Source: Caldisericota bacterium
GTDB lineage: Bacteria; Caldisericota; Caldisericia; Cryosericales; Cryosericaceae
Direction: 5' to 3'
Length of the DNA stretch: 7,009 nt
Assembly: GCA_026390195.1 (NCBI GenBank)
Contig: JAPLGK010000233.1
Location: 1 to 7,009 of the forward strand
The notes beneath the pieces were generated by a model. That model saw only the letters and a program-made list of their open reading frames with translations. It did not search any database and was not told where the DNA came from. Below are positions 1-5,543 of the stretch, piece by piece (positions within the stretch are counted from its first letter, which is position 1; every line of letters starts with the position of its first letter). A program made the position numbers and the translations under genes.

Positions 1-33
1 GTCTGCCGCCATTAACCGCTCGGCCACCTACCC
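1..33 (-). tRNA. tRNA-Tyr, 5' part only (3' part beyond window)
   Basis: On the minus strand this stretch reads as the 5' half of a tRNA: a 7-base acceptor strand (27-33), TG, then a D-arm with GCC/GGC pairing around a GAGCGGTTAAT loop, followed by GGCAGAC at the window edge. That D-arm and the anticodon-stem start GCAGA-C are typical of bacterial tRNA-Tyr, where the loop normally continues CTGTAAA. The anticodon itself is outside the window, so Tyr is inferred from resemblance. A Ser or Leu tRNA is the main alternative. It starts 4 bases after the CCA end of tRNA-Thr, so the two are almost certainly cut from one precursor. Thr-Tyr tandem tRNAs are common in bacteria, often upstream of tuf. 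Confidence 0.8.
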
Positions 34-37
34 ACAC

Positions 38-113
38 TGGAGCCGACGACCCGAATTGAACGGGTGACCAGTTGATTACAAATCAACCGCTCTACCAGCT
101 GAGCTACGTCGGC
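38..113 (-). tRNA. tRNA-Thr (anticodon UGU)
   Basis: A complete 76-base cloverleaf on the minus strand. The acceptor stem pairs GCCGACG (107-113) with CGTCGGC (42-48). The D-stem is GCTC/GAGC with an AGCTGGTA loop. The anticodon stem is GTTGA/TCAAC around TTTGTAA, giving anticodon TGT at 78-80, which reads ACA and other ACN threonine codons. The variable loop is 5 bases and the T-stem is ACCCG/CGGGT with loop TTCAATT. The discriminator base is T (position 41) and the CCA tail is encoded (38-40). All stems pair perfectly. It is transcribed from the promoter at 127-154 and is followed after 4 bases by tRNA-Tyr. Confidence 0.98.
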
Positions 114-126
114 CTGCATCGCAGTT

Positions 127-154
127 AGTATAGGTGCAAAGCCGCGTCTGTCAA
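127..154 (-). promoter_or_regulatory. Sigma-70-type promoter of the tRNA-Thr/tRNA-Tyr operon
   Basis: The minus strand carries a perfect -35 hexamer TTGACA (149-154), a 16-base spacer, and a -10 hexamer TATACT (127-132; five of six consensus bases). A start point about 7 bases downstream would fall near 118-120, just before tRNA-Thr begins at 113. The promoter lies in the 60-base gap after the sigma-factor stop codon, so the tRNAs have their own strong housekeeping promoter. I see no terminator between that stop and this promoter, so read-through from upstream is also possible. Confidence 0.85.
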
Positions 155-173
155 GCTGCAGAGCGGGGCAGGC

Positions 174-752
174 CTATGAGAGCGCTTTCCCCAGCTTCCG
201 CTTTGCTCTCGCGAGCGCATTCGAAACGGACGCCTTTGGCATCTTAAGTCCTGCAGCGATAACCTCGAGCGTCTCGCCTCGGAGATGTCTCTCGAAACAC
301 CCGCGTTCACAATCGCTGAGTGTGACAGCGAGCGCCACCATGTCAAGGACTCCTGCCTCTGCGGGGTCGCCGAGGGAACTCCCCCATCCGTCGAGGGTGT
401 CCGACAGCTCGACGTGAGGGCCGGCAGCTCGTCGTACCATGTCGATAAGTCTGTGCGATGCGACAGTGGCTATGTAGCCGTCGAGACTGCCCCGCCGGAC
501 ATTATAGGTGCGAATGGCGCGTAGAAAGCCCAAGACAGCCTCGGCGAGACAATCGTCTCGTTCGTCTCGCTCGGTGCAGTACTTGCGGGCAACAAACTTG
601 AGAAGGGGCATATACATGCCCAGCAGCTCCTCAAATGCCGTATTGTCGCCCGCCAGAAAGCGCTGCCTCAGCGATTCGACGTGTTCCGGTGAGCGACCGC
701 TTCTAGGACTCGATGGCACGGAAGAGGACGACCGCGAGTGCTGTAGAGACAT
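174..752 (-). CDS. sigH: RNA polymerase sigma factor, SigH-like (sigma-70 family)
   Basis: Predicted 192-residue sigma factor that would direct RNA polymerase to an alternative promoter set. Region 2 spans roughly residues 28-108, with the core-binding and -10 recognition stretch DDCLAEAVLGFLRAIRTY and then IDMVRRA. Region 4 spans about 138-190 and starts LSDCERGCFE. Its helix-turn-helix ends KASVSNALARAKRKL, close to the KSIDNALQRxKRKL pattern of Bacillus SigH. There is no region 1.1 or region 3, as in SigH. Position also fits: sigH follows rlmB/yacP in Firmicutes. The first 22 residues are Ser/Arg/Pro-rich and encoded inside the end of rlmB (50-base overlap). The ATG at 752 has no good ribosome-binding site; a GTG at 719 is the only other in-frame start before region 2. 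Membership of the sigma family is certain, the SigH subgroup likely, the exact start uncertain. SigH-type factors also occur in non-sporulating bacteria, so this does not prove sporulation. Confidence 0.88.
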   Translation of the reverse strand: MSLQHSRSSSSVPSSPRSGRSPEHVESLRQRFLAGDNTAFEELLGMYMPLLKFVARKYCTERDERDDCLAEAVLGFLRAIRTYNVRRGSLDGYIATVASHRLIDMVRRAAGPHVELSDTLDGWGSSLGDPAEAGVLDMVALAVTLSDCERGCFERHLRGETLEVIAAGLKMPKASVSNALARAKRKLGKALS

Positions 753-1458
753 TCAGCGAATCGACACCAGACCTCATCGGAATCGTGATGAAGAAGTCCA
801 CATTCTTCCTGGTAAGTTCACGCATGCCAGCGCCCTCACTACCGACAATGAAGGCAGATGGACACGCGTACTTCTCCTTCCGGTAGTCATGGCCATCTGC
901 AGCGTCCAGCCCGTACAGCCAATAGCCGTCCTTCTTGAGTCGCTCCATGGCATATGCCAGATTCGCTACAACGGCAATTGGAAGACCGAATACCGTCCCG
1001 GCCGAGGCAGATACTGCCGCTGGCGAGAATGGACTTGTCCGGTCCTTTGTGACGATGAGGCCCCCGGCCCTTGACGCAGCGACCACGCGGATGATCGCTC
1101 CCAAATTGTGGGGATCGGTGACCTGGTCCACGAGGACGACTGAACGGCGAGCGAGCTCAGGAGGCATCACCCCCATAAGGGCGTTCATGTCGAGCAGCTG
1201 CACTCGCGCGCACTGAGCGGCGACGCCCTGATGAGGGACATCACCGAGGCTCTTCTGGAACCAGGATCCGACCTTGTACTCCATCGGCACTTTCTGCCGT
1301 GAAGCTGCGTCCTTGATCATCCGGATGCGGTCGTCTTTCTCGGAACCGGACTCAAAGATGATCTTCTCGACCGGGTGCTCAGCGGACAGCGCACCCAAGA
1401 CTGAGTTCTTACCGTAGATAAGCATACCTGCTAGTCTCGTTCGTTCGCTATTAGCCAC
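703..1458 (-). CDS. rlmB: 23S rRNA (guanosine-2'-O-)methyltransferase RlmB (SpoU/TrmH family)
   Basis: A 251-residue SPOUT-class methyltransferase. RlmB uses S-adenosylmethionine to methylate the ribose of a conserved guanosine in the peptidyl-transferase region of 23S rRNA (G2251 in E. coli). The N-terminal substrate-binding domain starts at YGKNSVLGAL (residues 15-24). The catalytic domain carries all three SpoU motifs: DQVTDPHNLGAIIR (111-124, with the conserved Asn and Arg), FIVGSEGAGM (203-212), and IPMRSGVDSLNVSTA (226-240), which form the trefoil-knot cofactor site. The start is GTG, supported by TGAGGT at 1468-1473, 9 bases upstream; an in-frame ATG at codon 12 is the alternative. It overlaps the end of cysS by 8 bases, as expected for translational coupling. 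RlmB rather than a tRNA-specific relative is inferred from the N-terminal domain and the cysS neighbourhood. Confidence 0.93.
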   Translation of the reverse strand: MANSERTRLAGMLIYGKNSVLGALSAEHPVEKIIFESGSEKDDRIRMIKDAASRQKVPMEYKVGSWFQKSLGDVPHQGVAAQCARVQLLDMNALMGVMPPELARRSVVLVDQVTDPHNLGAIIRVVAASRAGGLIVTKDRTSPFSPAAVSASAGTVFGLPIAVVANLAYAMERLKKDGYWLYGLDAADGHDYRKEKYACPSAFIVGSEGAGMRELTRKNVDFFITIPMRSGVDSLNVSTALAVVLFRAIES

Positions 1459-2932
1459 GGATGCGATACCTCACACCATCAACACCGTCCTCCAGAGCGA
1501 TACCAACACTCCTGAGGCGCTCCCTGATCTGGTCAGCCATGTCGTACTGTCCTGTCTCACGAGCGATCCGACGCTTCATGACAATCGCGTCGAGAAGACC
1601 GCTCGTGGAGTCGTGATCATCCACCGCAGCTCCAACCTCAACGGCGACGGCCATGAGCGCATGCTGCTTGCCGGCAAGAAGACTGGACTTGTGTTCCATG
1701 TAGTCGCACGTCTGATCGAGCCCAAGCACCCACAGCGCGGACCGGAAGGCTTCGAGTGCACGAGAAGCCTCTGATCCATCAAGCGGCCGTTCTGAAGCCA
1801 TGCGGCGGACTCGAGTCATGAATTCGTAGACGGCAGCGAACGCACGGGACGTGTTGAGATTGTCTGCCAGCGAAGCGTCGAACTCGCCGAGGAAACCGGA
1901 ACATATGCTCTCAAACTCCTCCTTGACGATGTCATGAGACGCCTGGGCCAATCCTTGCAGAAACGCTTCGAACTCTGCCATGCGCTCATAGTTTGTGAAC
2001 GCCTGCCCAAACCCCGAAATGCTGAACTTCAGAGGTTTCTCGTATGACGTCTGTAGAAGATAGAGCCGGACGACCTGCCCTGGATATTGCTCCAGCAGTT
2101 CGCGCACGGTCGTGACATTGCCGACCGACTTCGACATCTTCTCGCCGCCCATGTTGACCATTCCGGAGTGCATCCAGTAGCGAACAAACTGCTGTCCGTC
2201 CAAGGCTGCCTCGCTTTGCGCTATCTCGTTCTCATGGTGAGGGAAGATGAGATCCTCGCCTCCCCCGTGAATGTCGAACCCTGCTCCGAGATGTCTCAGA
2301 CTCATCGCCGAACACTCAATATGCCATCCCGGGCGACCCTTTCCCCAAGGGCTGTCCCATGAGATCTCGCCCGGTTTTGCGAACTTCCACAGAGCAAAAT
2401 CCAGTGGGTCCTCTTTCGCTTCGTTCACTTCTACCCGGGCCCCGCTGCGCATCTCGTCGACAGAACGGCCCGAAAGACAGCCATAGCGATCAAACTTGCG
2501 AACAGAGAAGTAGACGCCGTCTCTTGAGACATAGGCATAACCATTTGCGATGATGCGACCAATGAGGTTGATAATGTCCTGGATGCTTTCCGATACCCGT
2601 GGCGTGATGTCGGGAGGAAGAACATTCAGTGCCGCCATATCCTCAAGGTATTCGCTGATGTAGCGAGCAGAAAGATCGAGGGGCACAACCCCCTGCTCCT
2701 GAGCCCGTCGGATGATTTTGTCGTCGACGTCCGTGTAGTTGCTGACGTGGGTCACGGCAAAGCCGGCGTGCCGGAGGTAGCGTTTCAGAAGATCGTAGAC
2801 GACGGCCGTCCGCGCATGCCCGATGTGTGCCGAGGCATACGGCGTAACCCCGCATACATACATTGTGATTTTGCCTGGCTCACGGGGCACGAGTTCGACG
2901 GTCTTGCGCATCAGCGTATCGTGAATCCTCAT
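1451..2932 (-). CDS. cysS: Cysteinyl-tRNA synthetase
   Basis: A 493-residue class I aminoacyl-tRNA synthetase that joins cysteine to tRNA-Cys in the cytoplasm. The ATP-binding HIGH motif is at residues 36-39 and KMSKS at 265-269. The four zinc ligands that select the cysteine thiol are visible: Cys27 (YVCG), Cys207 (WHIECSAMS), His232 and Glu236 (HHENEIAQSEA), matching E. coli Cys28/Cys209/His234/Glu238. A helical tRNA-binding C-terminal region ends in a KRRIARETGQYDMADQIRER-type helix, typical of the family. I chose the ATG at 2932 because GGAGG (2942-2946) lies 9 bases upstream and the protein then begins MRIHDTL, the normal family start. An in-frame ATG at 2953 would add seven residues and place the ribosome-binding site inside the gene. 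It begins 95 bases after rpsI, beyond a likely terminator, and heads the cysS-rlmB-sigma unit. The short leader leaves no room for a T-box. Confidence 0.97.
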   Translation of the reverse strand: MRIHDTLMRKTVELVPREPGKITMYVCGVTPYASAHIGHARTAVVYDLLKRYLRHAGFAVTHVSNYTDVDDKIIRRAQEQGVVPLDLSARYISEYLEDMAALNVLPPDITPRVSESIQDIINLIGRIIANGYAYVSRDGVYFSVRKFDRYGCLSGRSVDEMRSGARVEVNEAKEDPLDFALWKFAKPGEISWDSPWGKGRPGWHIECSAMSLRHLGAGFDIHGGGEDLIFPHHENEIAQSEAALDGQQFVRYWMHSGMVNMGGEKMSKSVGNVTTVRELLEQYPGQVVRLYLLQTSYEKPLKFSISGFGQAFTNYERMAEFEAFLQGLAQASHDIVKEEFESICSGFLGEFDASLADNLNTSRAFAAVYEFMTRVRRMASERPLDGSEASRALEAFRSALWVLGLDQTCDYMEHKSSLLAGKQHALMAVAVEVGAAVDDHDSTSGLLDAIVMKRRIARETGQYDMADQIRERLRSVGIALEDGVDGVRYRIRG

Positions 2933-2941
2933 CGTTGGTTT

Positions 2942-2946
2942 CCTCC
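2942..2946 (-). promoter_or_regulatory. Ribosome-binding site of cysS (fixes the start)
   Basis: GGAGG on the minus strand, 9 bases before the ATG at 2932. It argues against the longer reading frame beginning at 2953, which would contain this site. Confidence 0.8.
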
Positions 2947-2973
2947 ACTGCATAAGCGTACCTACAAGGTATC

Positions 2974-3005
2974 AAGAAAGGCAGCAGGCACAATGTCCTG
3001 CTGCC
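2974..3005 (-). terminator. Probable intrinsic terminator after rpsI
   Basis: On the minus strand a perfect 9-base-pair stem, GGCAGCAGG (2997-3005) with CCTGCTGCC (2980-2988), encloses an 8-base loop and is followed by TTTCTT (2974-2979). It begins 22 bases after the rpsI stop codon. The U-tract is short and interrupted by a C and then by GA, so termination may be partial and some read-through into cysS is plausible. Confidence 0.75.
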
Positions 3006-3027
3006 CCGTGGACTGCGGAAAACTTGT

Positions 3028-3420
3028 CTAACGTTTCCTGTACTGAGTAGCCTTGCGGGCGCCCAAGAGACCGTACTTCTTGCGCTCTTTGATGCGAGCA
3101 TCGCGCGTCAGAAGCCTGGCCTTCTTCAGAACCGGCTTGTTTTCCGGGTTCTGCTCAACCAGCGCGCGGGCAATTCCATGGCGAACGGCTTCGGCCTGGC
3201 CATTGAAGCCGCCACCGGCAACGCTCACAATCGCATCAAACGCAGGCGTACCCCCCATGACCGCAAAGGCGGCCATGGTTTTCATGGACACCGTCTGGAC
3301 TGGAAAGTAGACCTCGACCGGCTTGCCATTAACGACGATCTTGCCGGTTCCTGTAACGAGATGAACGCGCGCAATGGCAGTCTTTCTCTTACCCGTTCCC
3401 CAAATCTGAGTAGTTGCCAC
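3028..3420 (-). CDS. rpsI: 30S ribosomal protein S9 (uS9)
   Basis: A 130-residue small-subunit protein, the usual family length. It opens with GTGKRKTAIARVHL (residues 8-21), has the S9 signature region GGGFNGQAEAVRHGIARAL (69-87), and ends in the basic tail RKATQYRKR, whose terminal Lys-Arg reaches the P-site tRNA in known ribosomes. The reading frame stays open far upstream into rplM, but the GTG at 3420 is the right start. A strong GGGAGG (3426-3431) lies 5 bases before it, and the product then begins exactly where S9 proteins do. It is 10 bases after the rplM stop codon, the standard rplM-rpsI pair, and is followed by a probable terminator. Confidence 0.98.
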   Translation of the reverse strand: MATTQIWGTGKRKTAIARVHLVTGTGKIVVNGKPVEVYFPVQTVSMKTMAAFAVMGGTPAFDAIVSVAGGGFNGQAEAVRHGIARALVEQNPENKPVLKKARLLTRDARIKERKKYGLLGARKATQYRKR

Positions 3421-3425
3421 AGCAT

Positions 3426-3431
3426 CCTCCC
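3426..3431 (-). promoter_or_regulatory. Ribosome-binding site of rpsI (fixes the GTG start)
   Basis: GGGAGG on the minus strand, 5 bases before the GTG at 3420 and sharing one base with the rplM stop codon. It excludes the long upstream extension of the frame. Confidence 0.8.
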
Positions 3432-3862
3432 TAGTTAGTCTTGAACTCAACAGGTTTCTGAGCCTGGTGAGGATGCTCGGGCCCCTGATAGACGCGCAGG
3501 TTGCTGAGCAGTTCCTTGCCAAGTGTGTTCTTGGGCAGCATGCCGCGAACCACACGCTTGAGCAGGAAGTCTGACCGCGTCTCAAGCATCTTGTTCCAAT
3601 TCGTGGCCTTCAGGCCACCTGGGTAGAACGAGTGATGATAGTGCATAGTCTGCATACCCTTCTTGGGATCGATTGCCAGCTTCGAGGCGTTGACAACGAT
3701 AACGTTGTCGCCAATCATAGCATTCGGCGTGAACTCTGGTCTGTCCTTGCCACGAAGAATGTTGGCAATGATCACCGCAAGTCGTCCAACGCTCTGGTCC
3801 GTAGCATCAATCAGAATCCAGCGACGGGTAACCGTCTCCGGTCTAAAAAACGTTGTCTTCAT
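3431..3862 (-). CDS. rplM: 50S ribosomal protein L13 (uL13)
   Basis: A 143-residue protein, full length for bacterial L13, an early-assembling large-subunit protein that binds 23S rRNA. Recognisable blocks are the N-terminal RRWILIDATDQSVGRLA (about residues 13-29), HYHHSFYPGGLK in the middle, and the family signature RGMLPKNTLGKELLSNLRVY followed by QGPEHPHQAQKP near the end. The ATG at 3862 has a perfect AGGAGG (3869-3874) 6 bases upstream. It is the first gene of the two-gene rplM-rpsI unit and has its own candidate promoter at 3890-3917, giving a predicted leader of only about 20 bases. Confidence 0.98.
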   Translation of the reverse strand: MKTTFFRPETVTRRWILIDATDQSVGRLAVIIANILRGKDRPEFTPNAMIGDNVIVVNASKLAIDPKKGMQTMHYHHSFYPGGLKATNWNKMLETRSDFLLKRVVRGMLPKNTLGKELLSNLRVYQGPEHPHQAQKPVEFKTN

Positions 3863-3889
3863 TCATATCCTCCTGGTGAATTCTTTACT

Positions 3890-3917
3890 AGATTACCACA
3901 AACCCGCGATTAGTCAA
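3890..3917 (-). promoter_or_regulatory. Candidate promoter of rplM-rpsI
   Basis: The minus strand has TTGACT (3912-3917; five of six -35 consensus bases), a 16-base spacer ending TGG, and TAATCT (3890-3895) as the -10. The TG two bases before the hexamer gives an extended -10, which can compensate for the poor hexamer (three of six). Transcription would start near 3883, about 20 bases before the rplM ATG. Placement in the only sizeable gap upstream of rplM supports it. Confidence 0.6.
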
Positions 3918-3946
3918 CGCCTTGGGGCTGCAAACGATGGTAGACC

Positions 3947-3986
3947 CATATGCCCGGAGAGGGTTCGGGCAGATGATCATATGCCC
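3947..3986 (-). repeat. Overlapping inverted repeats with a direct repeat in the truA-rplM gap
   Basis: The gap after truA has two copies of GGGCATATG (minus strand) at 3978-3986 and 3947-3955, 31 bases apart. Between them, the sequence at 3966-3971 can pair either with the first copy (a 20-base palindrome at 3967-3986 with one mismatched pair) or with the second (6-base-pair stem 3951-3956/3966-3971, 9-base loop). The two hairpins share bases and exclude each other. No U-tract follows either, so a standard terminator is not supported. The element lies upstream of the candidate rplM promoter, so it could be a protein-binding site or an RNA structure in read-through transcripts. Function unknown. 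Confidence 0.5.
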
Positions 3987-3999
3987 CGCGCAGCAGCCA

Positions 4000-4755
4000 T
4001 CAAGCGTAATCGACGGCAACCAGGTAGAGGCCACCACCCGCCATCACCTGCCGCGTATACGGGATGTCGGGTCCGGCAAACGCATTGTTCCACGTTTCAA
4101 CACCGATCCTCCCTTGCCCGGCCTTGAGAACGAAGTACGCCATGCGGCGTACCATATGATACAGGAAATGGTCGCCCGAGACCATGAAGATAACCGCCCT
4201 ATCCGTTTCGACGACATCAGCCGTGCTCAGCGTGCACCTCGTGTCCCGATGCGGTCTGCTCGGATCGATGTTCCCGAACCCCTTGAAATCATGCGTTCCA
4301 AGCAGCGCATGCGCAGCCTCATTCATCGCAGCAGTCTTGACAGGATACTCGAGTCGATACGCATACCGAGCGAGGAATGGGGTCCACTCTCCTTCCTTGA
4401 TGAACACGTAGGCGTAGGACTTTCCCACTGCAGAATACCGGGCGCTGAAGTTGGCACTCTCACGAACGCAACCACGAATCGTGAGCCACTCGGGCATCAC
4501 GACAGGAAGGCGCCGTACGACGCGCTCATAGAGAGCTTCGTCGCGCAGAACGAAACTCACAACATTCTGAAGCGCGTGGACGCCTCTGTCGGTTCGTGAC
4601 GCCCCAGCCACAGGAATGTACGATCCACAAACGGCCTTCAGCGCCCTCTCGACGGTGCCCTGCACACTCACCAAGGACTCCTGCTTCTGGAAGCCACAGG
4701 TGAAGGAGCCGTCGTAGGCTATGTCCATGCGCACCGTTACAGGAACAGGCGCCAC
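4000..4755 (-). CDS. truA: tRNA pseudouridine(38-40) synthase TruA
   Basis: A 251-residue enzyme that converts uridines 38-40 in the anticodon arm of many tRNAs to pseudouridine. The early IAYDGS and the catalytic block SRTDRGVHA (residues 53-61) are visible, with Asp56 as the expected nucleophile. Family blocks ARYSAVGKSYAYVF (about 104-117), GTHDFKGF, HFLYHMVRRM and the C-terminal GLYLVAVDY follow in order. Small departures are GF for the usual GW in the block GFQKQ, and AGG where many relatives have APP before GLYL. The GTG at 4755 has GGGGT 7-8 bases upstream and overlaps ecfT by 19 bases; a GTG at 4734 or ATG at 4728 would also give a plausible N-terminus. ecfT-truA-rplM order is common in Firmicutes. 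Confidence 0.94.
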   Translation of the reverse strand: MAPVPVTVRMDIAYDGSFTCGFQKQESLVSVQGTVERALKAVCGSYIPVAGASRTDRGVHALQNVVSFVLRDEALYERVVRRLPVVMPEWLTIRGCVRESANFSARYSAVGKSYAYVFIKEGEWTPFLARYAYRLEYPVKTAAMNEAAHALLGTHDFKGFGNIDPSRPHRDTRCTLSTADVVETDRAVIFMVSGDHFLYHMVRRMAYFVLKAGQGRIGVETWNNAFAGPDIPYTRQVMAGGGLYLVAVDYA

Positions 4756-5543
4756 AGGATGACCCCAGACAGAGCAGCTGCTGTTCCAAGAAGAATGAAA
4801 GCATCGAAGTACTGGAAGTGACGTGCATGATATCTTGTTCGGGGACTTCCTACGCGAAAGCCCCTTGCCTCCATCGCCACGGCCAGGTCGTCTGCCCGGC
4901 GAAAGGAGGAAACAAACAAGGGTATCAGGATTGGGATGAAGCTCTTCATACGCGCGACGAGGCTGCCTTCCCCAATCCGGGCTCCCCGCGAAACCTGAGC
5001 ACGTATGATGCGTTCGGTCTCCTCGAGAATCGTGGGCACAAACCGCATGGCGATGCTCATGACAAGAGCAATTTCGGCAGAAGGCAGGCCAACATGGCTC
5101 AGGGGCTTCAGCAGATCCGACACGGCGTCGGTCAGCTCTATGGGAGAAGTACTCGCGGTGAGCAAGACGCTCACCAGCGTCAGCAGGACCAACCTGCAGA
5201 GAATGAAGCCGGCCAGTCCCAATCCCTCCCGCGTGACTCGAACAAACCAGAACTGCCAGATAGGTGGGCCGGGAGTGAAGAATATCTGCACCACTACGGT
5301 GAGCACAATGAGAAACAGGATGGGCTTGAGGCCGCGGGCAAAAAAACGCAGGGGTATCCTCGAAACCCCGATGCCAACAACCAGGAAAAAGGCAATAGGA
5401 ACATACTGCACTGTCTTGGTCGCGACAAAGACCCCAATCATGAGAGCAATAGTCGAAACAAGCTTCACCAGAGCGCCAGACCGGTGCACGACCGAAGTCC
5501 CAGGGTAGTGCTGACCAAGAACAAAACTGCGAGACAGCGCCAC
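4737..5543 (-). CDS. ecfT: ECF transporter transmembrane scaffold protein EcfT
   Basis: A 268-residue integral membrane protein that couples the two EcfA ATPases to substrate-binding S-components in vitamin or metal uptake. Hydrophobic segments lie near residues 26-42, 47-61, 72-89, 107-130 and 247-266. The N-terminus has the family's GQHYPGTSVVH. The cytoplasmic coupling helices carry the two xRG motifs that dock into the ATPases: AQVSRGA (SRG 185-187) and AMEARGF (ARG 226-228). The block SIAMRFVPTILEE before the first motif is also typical. The stretch HRSGALVKL replaces the common HxLDPRxKL. The GTG start shares one base with the ecfA2 stop codon and has GGAGG (5550-5554) 6 bases upstream, so translation is probably coupled. 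No S-component is encoded in this window, as expected for a shared module. Confidence 0.94.
   Translation of the reverse strand: MALSRSFVLGQHYPGTSVVHRSGALVKLVSTIALMIGVFVATKTVQYVPIAFFLVVGIGVSRIPLRFFARGLKPILFLIVLTVVVQIFFTPGPPIWQFWFVRVTREGLGLAGFILCRLVLLTLVSVLLTASTSPIELTDAVSDLLKPLSHVGLPSAEIALVMSIAMRFVPTILEETERIIRAQVSRGARIGEGSLVARMKSFIPILIPLFVSSFRRADDLAVAMEARGFRVGSPRTRYHARHFQYFDAFILLGTAAALSGVILWRLFL

Noticed and set aside
508..1074. A 188-codon plus-strand open frame.
   Set aside because: It is antisense to the sigma factor and rlmB, both strongly supported, and its composition is not protein-like.
2933..2953. A seven-residue longer N-terminus for cysteinyl-tRNA synthetase.
   Set aside because: The extension contains the GGAGG ribosome-binding site of the ATG at 2932, where the family start MRIHDTL lies.
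2972..2995. Possible cysS promoters (TTGTGC-N16-TACCTT, or TTGATA-N15-TATGCA just downstream).
   Set aside because: The first has weak hexamers and overlaps the terminator hairpin. The second has a short spacer and would start transcription at the ribosome-binding site. Neither is convincing.
2933..3027. A T-box riboswitch ahead of cysS.
   Set aside because: The gap is only 95 bases, mostly terminator, and has no recognisable specifier or T-box sequence.
3421..3585. Upstream extension of the rpsI frame by 55 codons into rplM.
   Set aside because: It overlaps rplM almost fully, has no S9 similarity, and a strong ribosome-binding site marks the GTG at 3420 as the start.
3888..3980. A 30-codon minus-strand ORF and shorter ATG frames in the truA-rplM gap, considered as leader peptides.
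   Set aside because: The only purine-rich stretch is too close to the ATG, the frame runs through the candidate promoter, and no regulatory codon run is visible.
3922..4599. A 225-codon plus-strand open frame.
   Set aside because: It is antisense to truA and the truA-rplM gap, with no recognisable domain.
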